Of a stretch of 64,000 bases of DNA, positions 8,429 through 14,344 are shown one piece after another. The notes under the pieces are model-generated. The model had not been told where the DNA came from. It saw only the letters and a list, made by a program, of their open reading frames with translations, and made no database searches. Origin of the DNA: Pseudomonadota bacterium (lineage in GTDB: Bacteria > Pseudomonadota > Gammaproteobacteria > Steroidobacterales > Steroidobacteraceae); the NCBI GenBank assembly GCA_016705325.1, contig JADIYJ010000030.1, positions 84,265-148,264 of the forward strand, written 5' to 3'. Position 1 is the first letter of the stretch, and each line of letters opens with the position of its first letter. The position numbers and the translations under genes are program-made.

Positions 8429-9769
8429 GTGGCCAACCAGTCCAACAACCCAGTCGCAGCCCTTGGCGAAGCGACCCGGTTGACCGAACTCAGGAACAGG
8501 TTCCTGTTCCTGATCGGCGGCCTGATCGTCTATCGCGTCGGCACGTTCATTCCCGTGCCGGGCATCGACCCGGTTGCGCTCGCGCGGTTCTTCCAGGACC
8601 AGCAGGGCACGATCCTGAGCATGTTCAACATGTTCTCGGGCGGTGCGCTGCAGCGCCTGTCGATCCTCGCGCTGGGCGTCATGCCTTACATCTCGGCTTC
8701 GATCATCGTGCAGATGATGGCGGTGGTCGTACCGCAGCTGCAGGCCCTGCGCAAGGAAGGCGAGGCCGGCCGCCGCAAGCTGACCAACTACACGCGCTGG
8801 GGCACGGTGGGACTCGCGGTGTTCCAGGGCGGCGGCGCGGCGGTCGCGTTCCAGAACCAGGGCGTCGTGATCAATCCCGGCTTCCAGTTCGTGTTCCTCG
8901 CCACGGCAACGCTCACGGCCGGCACCATGTTCCTGATGTGGCTCGGTGAGCAGATCACGGAACGCGGCCTCGGCAACGGCATCTCGATGATCATCCTCGC
9001 GGGCATCGTCGCGGGCCTGCCGGCAGCCATCGGCGGCACGCTCGAACTTGTCCGCAACGGCGAAATCAACCCGGCACTGGCGCTGATCCTCGTGATCATG
9101 GTCGCGGCAGTCACGTACTTCGTGGTGTTCGTCGAGCGCGGCCAGCGCCGCATCCCGGTCAACTACGCCAAGCGCCAGCAGGGCCGCCGCGTGTTTGCCG
9201 GCACCTCGACGCACCTGCCGTTCAAGCTCAACATGTCGGGCGTGATCCCGCCGATCTTCGCCTCGAGCCTGCTGCTTTTCCCCGCGACGATCGCCAGCTG
9301 GTTCGGCACCAGCGAGAACCTGGGCTGGCTGCAGAACGTGGCGGCGAGCCTCGGGGTCGGCCAGCCGGTGCACATGGTCATCTACGCGTCGCTGATCATC
9401 TTCTTCTGCTTCTTCTACACCGCGCTGGTCTTCAACGCGCGCGAGACGGCGGAGAACCTGAAGAAGTCCGGGGCATTCATCCCCGGCATTCGCCCGGGCC
9501 AGCAGACGGCCGAGTACATCGACAAGGTCCTGACCCGGCTGACAGTCTGGGGCGCCCTGTACGTGGCCCTGGTCTGCCTGCTGCCCGAGATCCTGATTTC
9601 CCAGTTCCGGGTGCCGTTCTATTTCGGCGGCACCTCGCTCATGATCATCGTCGTGGTGATCATGGACTTCATGGCCCAGCTGCAGGCGCACCTGATGTCG
9701 CACCAGTACGAAGGGCTCATGAAGAAGGCCAACCTGCGCGGCTACGGCCGGCCCGGCCAGGTGCGCTGA
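8429..9769 (+). CDS. secY: Preprotein translocase subunit SecY
   Basis: SecY forms the protein-conducting channel of the inner membrane with SecE and SecG. The 446-residue product (E. coli 443) has about ten hydrophobic segments. It carries the VGTFIPVPGID plug-region lead-in, the GLGNGISMIILAGI segment, and the cytosolic loop VFVERGQRRIPVNYAKRQ that contacts SecA and ribosomes. The start codon is GTG (MANQSNNPVAALG) with an AAGGA sequence upstream. Confidence 0.98.
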   Translation: MANQSNNPVAALGEATRLTELRNRFLFLIGGLIVYRVGTFIPVPGIDPVALARFFQDQQGTILSMFNMFSGGALQRLSILALGVMPYISASIIVQMMAVVVPQLQALRKEGEAGRRKLTNYTRWGTVGLAVFQGGGAAVAFQNQGVVINPGFQFVFLATATLTAGTMFLMWLGEQITERGLGNGISMIILAGIVAGLPAAIGGTLELVRNGEINPALALILVIMVAAVTYFVVFVERGQRRIPVNYAKRQQGRRVFAGTSTHLPFKLNMSGVIPPIFASSLLLFPATIASWFGTSENLGWLQNVAASLGVGQPVHMVIYASLIIFFCFFYTALVFNARETAENLKKSGAFIPGIRPGQQTAEYIDKVLTRLTVWGALYVALVCLLPEILISQFRVPFYFGGTSLMIIVVVIMDFMAQLQAHLMSHQYEGLMKKANLRGYGRPGQVR

Positions 9770-9797
9770 GCGCCCCGGCTGTTTTGGAGAAAGATTC

Positions 9798-9914
9798 ATG
9801 AAAGTTCGTCCCTCGGTGAAGCGTATCTGCAAGAACTGCAAAGTGGTCCGGCGTCGCGGCGTGGTCTACGTGATCTGCAGCAGCGACAAGCGCCACAAGC
9901 AGCGACAGGGCTGA
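9798..9914 (+). CDS. rpmJ: 50S ribosomal protein L36
   Basis: A 38-codon gene 28 bp after secY, preceded by GGAGA. The product starts MKVRPSVKRICKNCKVVRRR and has the zinc-ribbon pattern CxxC...C...H (Cys11, Cys14, Cys27, His33). L36 is the smallest ribosomal protein and in proteobacteria ends the spc operon at this position. Confidence 0.96.
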   Translation: MKVRPSVKRICKNCKVVRRRGVVYVICSSDKRHKQRQG

Positions 9915-9930
9915 CGGCCCGGTCCTTGCA

Positions 9931-9959
9931 TTGAGCAACACTGGTTTTTCTGATATAAT
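9931..9959 (+). promoter_or_regulatory. Sigma70-type promoter of the alpha operon
   Basis: TTGAGC at 9931-9936 and a perfect TATAAT at 9954-9959 are separated by 17 bp. The bases TGA directly before the -10 box give an extended -10 element. It lies in the rpmJ-rpsM gap, 33 bp before the rpsM start, so it probably drives rpsM-rpsK-rpsD-rpoA-rplQ independently of upstream transcription. Confidence 0.8.
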
Positions 9960-9992
9960 TTCGCGCTTTTCGCGCCCCGAAGTGAGCCTAAA

Positions 9993-10373
9993 ATGGCCCG
10001 TATAGCCGGCATCAACATCCCGATGAACAAGCACGTCTGCATCGGGCTGACTGCAATTTTCGGCGTCGGTCGCAGCCAGGCGCTGGCCGCCTGTGAAGCC
10101 GCTGGCGTCAAGACCAACACGAAAGTGAAGGACCTGACGGAAGCCGAGGTCACCGCGCTGCGTTCGGCGATCGCGAAACTCCCGGTCGAAGGCGACCTTC
10201 GCCGTGAAGTGTCGATGAACATCAAGCGCCTCATGGACCTCGGTTCCTACCGTGGCATGCGGCACCGCAAGGGCCTGCCGATGCGGGGTCAGCGCACGCG
10301 CACCAATGCGCGCACGCGCAAGGGTCCGCGCAAGGCGGCGGTCAAGCTGAACGCACCTCCGGGCAAGGCGTAA
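9993..10373 (+). CDS. rpsM: 30S ribosomal protein S13
   Basis: This 126-residue S13 starts MARIAGINIPMNKHVCIGLT. It ends in the basic GQRTRTNARTRKGPRK tail, which contacts P-site tRNA. S13 pairs with S19 in the 30S head. It is the first gene after the promoter at 9931. Confidence 0.98.
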   Translation: MARIAGINIPMNKHVCIGLTAIFGVGRSQALAACEAAGVKTNTKVKDLTEAEVTALRSAIAKLPVEGDLRREVSMNIKRLMDLGSYRGMRHRKGLPMRGQRTRTNARTRKGPRKAAVKLNAPPGKA

Positions 10374-10412
10374 GCCGCCCCCGCCCGGTCGAACACTTAA
10401 GGTTGTACTCGA

Positions 10413-10811
10413 ATGGCTGACGACAAGAAGTCCGCAGGCAAGCCTCGCAAGAAGATCAAGCGCGTCGTTACCGACGCGGTTGCTCACGTGCATGCCTCGT
10501 TCAACAACACGATCATCACGATCACGGACCGCCAGGGCAACACCTTGTCGTGGGCGACTTCGGGCGGCTGCGGTTTCCGCGGTTCGCGCAAGAGCACGCC
10601 GTTCGCCGCGCAGGTCGCCGCCGAAAAGGCCGGCGTCGCCGCACAGGAATACGGTGTCCGCACCGTCGACGTGAAGGTCCGGGGTCCGGGCCCGGGTCGC
10701 GAGTCTGCCGTGCGCGCGCTGAACGCTGCCGGCCTGAAAGTCACCAGCATCGAGGACGTGACGCCGATCCCGCACAACGGGTGCCGTCCGCCCAAGAAGC
10801 GTCGCGTCTGA
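10413..10811 (+). CDS. rpsK: 30S ribosomal protein S11
   Basis: The 132-residue product has the S11 core AHVHASFNNTIITITDRQGN, the GFRGSRKSTPFAAQ segment and the C-terminal DVTPIPHNGCRPPKKRRV. S11 forms part of the mRNA exit platform and contacts S7 across the E site. Confidence 0.98.
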   Translation: MADDKKSAGKPRKKIKRVVTDAVAHVHASFNNTIITITDRQGNTLSWATSGGCGFRGSRKSTPFAAQVAAEKAGVAAQEYGVRTVDVKVRGPGPGRESAVRALNAAGLKVTSIEDVTPIPHNGCRPPKKRRV

Positions 10812-10837
10812 CGCGCCGCGGCCGAGGATAAGACAAC

Positions 10838-11459
10838 ATGGCAAGGTATCTTGGTCCCAAGTGCAAGCTCTCGCGCCGCGAGGGCACCGACCTGTTCCTG
10901 AAGAGCGGCGTCAAGTCGCTCGAGTCGAAGTGCAAGCTCGAAGTGCCGCCGGGCGGCATCAAGGGCGAGCGCCGCGCGCGCGTGTCGGGCTACGGCCTGC
11001 AGCTGCGTGAAAAGCAGAAGCTGCGCCGCATGTACGGCGTGCTCGAGCGCCAGTTCCGCGGCTACTACCAGCAGGCGGCTGGCCGTCCGGGCGCCACGGG
11101 CGAGACGCTGCTGCAGATCCTGGAGCGCGCCTCGACAACGTCGTCTACCGCATGGGTTTCGCCGCGACGCGCTCGAAGCGCGCCAGCTGGTGAGCCACGG
11201 CGCGATCGTCGTGAACGGCGTGCGCGTCAACATTCCGTCCTACCAGTGCAAGGCCGGCGTTGTCGTCGGTCTTGGCGACAAAGCGCAGAAGCAGGCGCGT
11301 GTGGCGCAGGCCCTGCAGATCCGTGCCCAGACCGGTTTCCCGGACTGGGTCGAGGTCGACGAGAAGAAGTTCTCGGGTGTCCTGAAGTCGTTGCCCGAGC
11401 GCGGCGACATCCTGCCGGACATCAACGAAAGCCTCGTCGTCGAGTTGTACTCCAAGTAA
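10838..11459 (+). CDS. rpsD: 30S ribosomal protein S4, with two single-base deletions
   Basis: The first part (MARYLGPKCKLSRREGTDLF ... ETLLQILER) reads from 10838. The last part (ARQLVSHGAIVVNGVRVNIP ... ESLVVELYSK) reads two frames away. Between them, RLDNVVYRMGFAATRS is found in the third frame. One missing base near 11128-11133 and another near 11173-11175 explain this exactly, and adding both gives a normal S4 of about 207 residues. S4 initiates 30S assembly and is essential, so two sequence errors are the likeliest cause. Confidence 0.92.
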
Positions 11460-11506
11460 CCATCCGGCCCGGTCGAACCGGGCCTTGCAAGGCAAGGGCA
11501 CTTCAA

Positions 11507-12511
11507 ATGCAGTCAGCCGTTGCGGAATTCCTCCGTCCGCGCGTGGTGAAGGTGACGCCGACGTCACCGCGTCACGCCAAGATCGTCATCGAACCGTTCG
11601 AGCGAGGCTTCGGCCACACGCTCGGCAACGCGCTGCGGCGCGTGCTGCTGTCGTCGATGCCGGGCAGCGCGATCACCGAAGCCGAGATCGATGGGGTGCT
11701 CCACGAGTACACCAGCATCGAAGGCGTGCAGGAAGACGTCGTCGACATCCTGCTCAACCTCAAGCTCGTCGCGATCCGCCTGAACGCGCGCGATGAGTCG
11801 GAGTTGCGCCTCTCGAAGAAGGGTCCGGGTCCGGTCCGCGCGGGCGATATCCAGACCGACCACGACGTGGAGATCCTGAACCCCGAGCTCGTGATCGCCA
11901 ACCTGACCAAGGCCGGTGAACTCAACATGACGCTCAAGGTCGAGAAAGGCCGCGGCTATCGCCCGGCCCTGCAGCGCCTCGCGTTCGAAGAAGCCAGCCG
12001 CCCGATCGGCCGCCTGCTGCTCGACGCGTCGTTCAGCCCGATCCGCAAGGTCACCTACAACGTCGAAGCGGCCCGCGTCGAACAGCGCACCGACCTCGAC
12101 AAGCTGATCATCGACATCGAGACCAACGGCACTATCGACGCTGAAGAAGCGATTCGCCGTGCCGGCTCGATCCTGAAGGACCAGCTGTCGGTGTTCGTCG
12201 ACCTGCAGGGCCAGGACGAAGAGCAGTCGCGCCCGGCCGACCACCACTTCGACCCGCTGCTGCTGCGCCCCGTCGACGAACTGGAACTCACCGTGCGCAG
12301 TGCGAACTGCCTCAAGGCGGAGAACATCCACTACATCGGCGACCTCGTGCAGAAGACCGAAGTCGAGCTGCTGCGCACGCCGAACCTCGGCAAGAAGTCG
12401 CTCACCGAGATCAAGGAAGTGCTGGAAAGCCACGGCCTCTCGCTCGGCATGCGCCTCGACAACTGGCCGCCCTCGGGCCTGAAGCGCGACGACGAGCGCG
12501 ACGTCCTGTAA
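11507..12511 (+). CDS. rpoA: DNA-directed RNA polymerase subunit alpha
   Basis: The ATG at 11507 gives 334 residues. The N-terminal dimerisation domain includes IEPFERGFGHTLGNALRRVL. The C-terminal domain, which binds UP elements and activators, shows VDELELTVRSANCLKAENI and NLGKKSLTEIKEVL. The reading frame is open back into rpsD, but only from this ATG is the sequence alpha-like. It lies between rpsD and rplQ as in other proteobacteria. Confidence 0.98.
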   Translation: MQSAVAEFLRPRVVKVTPTSPRHAKIVIEPFERGFGHTLGNALRRVLLSSMPGSAITEAEIDGVLHEYTSIEGVQEDVVDILLNLKLVAIRLNARDESELRLSKKGPGPVRAGDIQTDHDVEILNPELVIANLTKAGELNMTLKVEKGRGYRPALQRLAFEEASRPIGRLLLDASFSPIRKVTYNVEAARVEQRTDLDKLIIDIETNGTIDAEEAIRRAGSILKDQLSVFVDLQGQDEEQSRPADHHFDPLLLRPVDELELTVRSANCLKAENIHYIGDLVQKTEVELLRTPNLGKKSLTEIKEVLESHGLSLGMRLDNWPPSGLKRDDERDVL

Positions 12512-12517
12512 GAACAG

Positions 12518-12552
12518 TGATTAGTGATTAGTGACTGGTGACTGGTGATTAG
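12518..12552 (+). repeat. Five tandem 7-bp units between rpoA and rplQ
   Basis: Starting 7 bp after the rpoA stop, the units TGATTAG, TGATTAG, TGACTGG, TGACTGG and TGATTAG follow without gaps. The alternation of TGATTAG and TGACTGG suggests duplication with drift. The array ends 18 bp before the rplQ start, next to its ribosome-binding region (GGAAAAGAGA). Confidence 0.8.
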
Positions 12553-12570
12553 TCGGAAAAGAGACAAGAC

Positions 12571-13011
12571 ATGCGACACGGACTAACCGGGCGGCAGCTG
12601 AGCCGCAATGCGACGCACCGCTCGGCGATGCTGCGCAACATGGCGGCATCGTTGCTGCGTCACGAGACCATCAAGACGACGGTCCCGAAGGCGAAGGAAC
12701 TGCGCCGTTTCGTCGAGCCGCTCATCACGCTCGGCAAGAAGGACAGCGCAGCGAACCGTCGCCTGGCGTTCTCGCGGCTGCGCGATGCGGAAGTCGTGGC
12801 CAAGCTGTTTGCCGAGCTGGGCCCGCGCTTCGCGGCGCGTCCGGGCGGCTATACGCGCATCCTGCACATGGCGGTCCGTGCCGGCGACAATGCCGACATG
12901 GCGCTGATGGCGCTGGTCGATCGCGCCGCTCCGACCGTCGAAGCAGCGGCCGCGGACGCAGGCGAGAAGAAGCCGCAGGCCCGCAAGAAGAAGGCGGCCG
13001 CAGCCGCCTGA
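12571..13011 (+). CDS. rplQ: 50S ribosomal protein L17
   Basis: L17 begins MRHGLTGRQLSRNATHRSAM and contains MAASLLRHETIKTTVPKAKE, both invariant family segments. The 146-residue product carries an extra Ala/Lys-rich C-terminal tail of about 25 residues (ending RKKKAAAAA) compared with E. coli. It is the last gene of the ribosomal cluster and is followed by a terminator. Confidence 0.97.
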   Translation: MRHGLTGRQLSRNATHRSAMLRNMAASLLRHETIKTTVPKAKELRRFVEPLITLGKKDSAANRRLAFSRLRDAEVVAKLFAELGPRFAARPGGYTRILHMAVRAGDNADMALMALVDRAAPTVEAAAADAGEKKPQARKKKAAAAA

Positions 13012-13075
13012 TCGATTTGACGGTTGTCGCGGCCCGAACGGTTCAGTTACAACCGTCCTGCCGCAGGAAGGATGA

Positions 13076-13104
13076 AGCCGGACCCGCGTCCGGCTTTTCT
13101 TTTT
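13076..13104 (+). terminator. Rho-independent terminator of the alpha operon
   Basis: AGCCGGAC (13076-13083) pairs perfectly with GTCCGGCT (13088-13095) across a 4-base loop, and a T-rich run with a single C follows to 13104. The position, 65 bp after the rplQ stop and before mscL, fits the end of the ribosomal cluster transcript. Confidence 0.9.
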
Positions 13105-13160
13105 CCGGGTCCTCCCATACCGTGCATCGGATCCAATAGGCACCACGGAGCAGCAAGCAC

Positions 13161-13553
13161 ATGAGCATCTTCACTGAATTCAAGGAATTCGCCATGAAGG
13201 GCAACGTGCTCGACATGGCGGTCGGCGTCGTGATCGGTGGCGCGTTCGGCAAGATCGTCTCGTCGCTGGTGGGCGACGTGGTCACGCCGATGATCGGCAA
13301 GGCCGTCGGCGGCGTGAACTTCAAGGACCTGGCGTTCAGCCTCGGCACGGACCCGGCCGGCGCGCCGATCCTGGTCAAGTACGGCATGTTCCTGCAGAAC
13401 ATCTTCGACTTCGTGATCATCGCTGCCGCGATCTTCATGGCGCTCAGGGCGATCAACAAGCTGAAGACGCCGCCGCCGCCGGCTGCGGATCCGGCGCCGG
13501 CGCCTGACGTGGTGCTGCTCGGTGAGATTCGCGACTTGCTGAAGAAGCAGTAG
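13161..13553 (+). CDS. mscL: Large-conductance mechanosensitive channel MscL
   Basis: MscL is a homopentameric inner-membrane valve that opens under hypo-osmotic shock. The 130-residue product begins with the N-terminal helix SIFTEFKEFAMKGNVLDMA. It has the first transmembrane helix with the gate sequence VGVVIGGAFGKIVSSLVGDV, and a second one (NIFDFVIIAAAIFMALRAI). A C-terminal helix is present (LLGEIRDLLKKQ). A GGAGCAGC sequence precedes the ATG. Confidence 0.98.
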   Translation: MSIFTEFKEFAMKGNVLDMAVGVVIGGAFGKIVSSLVGDVVTPMIGKAVGGVNFKDLAFSLGTDPAGAPILVKYGMFLQNIFDFVIIAAAIFMALRAINKLKTPPPPAADPAPAPDVVLLGEIRDLLKKQ

Positions 13554-13647
13554 TCGCCTCAGCTCGTCTGCCTGGACTTGATCCAGCGGCGTGCGCCGTC
13601 CGTCCCGCATGCGAGAAGCAGACGCTCAAAGTGCCGGTCTCCGGAAC

Positions 13648-13681
13648 ATGAGCGGGTGATGGGAATCGAACCCACGCGAGC
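13648..13681 (-). repeat. Left copy of a 34-bp direct repeat resembling a tRNA-Gly 3' end
   Basis: Read on the minus strand, the repeat contains a T-arm (GTGGGTTCGATTCCCAT) followed by CACCCGC-T-CA, the pattern of the 3' acceptor of a bacterial tRNA-Gly with one C of CCA missing. The upstream sequence does not complete a cloverleaf, so this is not a functional tRNA. An identical copy lies at 24519-24552 in the same orientation, and the pair brackets the accessory genes. It may be an attachment site. Confidence 0.75.
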
Positions 13682-13770
13682 GTCGCTACCCCGGTCGCCA
13701 GATCAACCGCCTACGAACGCCAAGGGTGCTGCGTGTGATTGGGATGTGCACAAGCCCAGACAGTAGCGCG

Positions 13771-13799
13771 TTGACGCACGCGTGCACCGGGCGTAGCGT
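13771..13799 (+). promoter_or_regulatory. Possible promoter for the first island gene
   Basis: TTGACG (13771-13776) and TAGCGT (13794-13799) are spaced by 17 bp. The -35 box is good but the -10 box is weak. It lies 26 bp before the ATG at 13826, which is also preceded by a purine-rich GGAGATTGGGGGG segment that can serve as the ribosome-binding site. Confidence 0.35.
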
Positions 13800-13825
13800 C
13801 GACCTCCGGAGATTGGGGGGTAGTC

Positions 13826-14344
13826 ATGCGCACTGGAATCGTCGTCGCTATCACGATTGGCTTCGTCACGTCCGCGGGTTCGTCGCATGCGGCCAGGCCG
13901 ACGCTGCCCGCCGTCGTCACTGCCGACTTGCAGGCCGTCGCCGCGGAATGCGTGGAGGTCGGGGGCAAGGCACTCACTGATGAAGCGATCAAGCGCGCGG
14001 ACCTGAACGGCGACGGCAAGGAAGACTACGTTTTGGACGTCGGCGCGATCCAGTGCGACGGCGCTGCCAGCATCTATGGCGATCGCAGCAAGAAAGTGAC
14101 GGTGTACGTCGGCGACGGCGCGGGTGGCGCCGTGGAGGCGTTCAGCGATATGTCGTACGGGATCCGATTCGAAGGCAAGGGGATCGCGACGAAGCTCTGG
14201 CTGACGGTGCTGGGCGAGGAATGCGGCAAGAAGCCGGCCGTCGACTTCGCGAGTGAAAAATTCTGCGACCGCTCCCTCGTGTGGCAAGGCGCGACGAACA
14301 AGTTTGAATTCGCGCCGGTATCGACCGTCAAGATGATCGAGTAA
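13826..14344 (+). CDS. Predicted secreted protein with an EF-hand-like loop
   Basis: I do not recognise a named family. The 172-residue product starts with a short signal-peptide-like segment ending SSHAA (about residues 1-22). The motif DLNGDGKEDYVLD (about residues 59-71) resembles the calcium loop of EF-hand or FG-GAP/dockerin-like proteins, and five cysteines could form disulfides in the periplasm. It is the first gene inside the left direct repeat. Its 3' end overlaps the convergent protease gene by 17 bp. Confidence 0.7.
   Translation: MRTGIVVAITIGFVTSAGSSHAARPTLPAVVTADLQAVAAECVEVGGKALTDEAIKRADLNGDGKEDYVLDVGAIQCDGAASIYGDRSKKVTVYVGDGAGGAVEAFSDMSYGIRFEGKGIATKLWLTVLGEECGKKPAVDFASEKFCDRSLVWQGATNKFEFAPVSTVKMIE

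Noticed and set aside
8075..9841. Long minus-strand open frame of 588 codons opposite rplO and secY
   Set aside because: It is antisense to conserved genes, has no recognisable domain, and shows the Arg/Asp/His-rich composition expected when the opposite strand of a G+C-rich gene is read.
13641..13730. Intact tRNA-Gly gene at the left repeat
   Set aside because: Only the T-arm and 3' acceptor are present; no matching 5' acceptor, D-arm or anticodon arm could be found upstream on the minus strand.
13578..13766. Short open frame containing ERVMGIEPTRA
   Set aside because: It is the translation of the tRNA-Gly-like repeat, and the same peptide arises at the right repeat; such frames are known artefacts of tRNA sequence.
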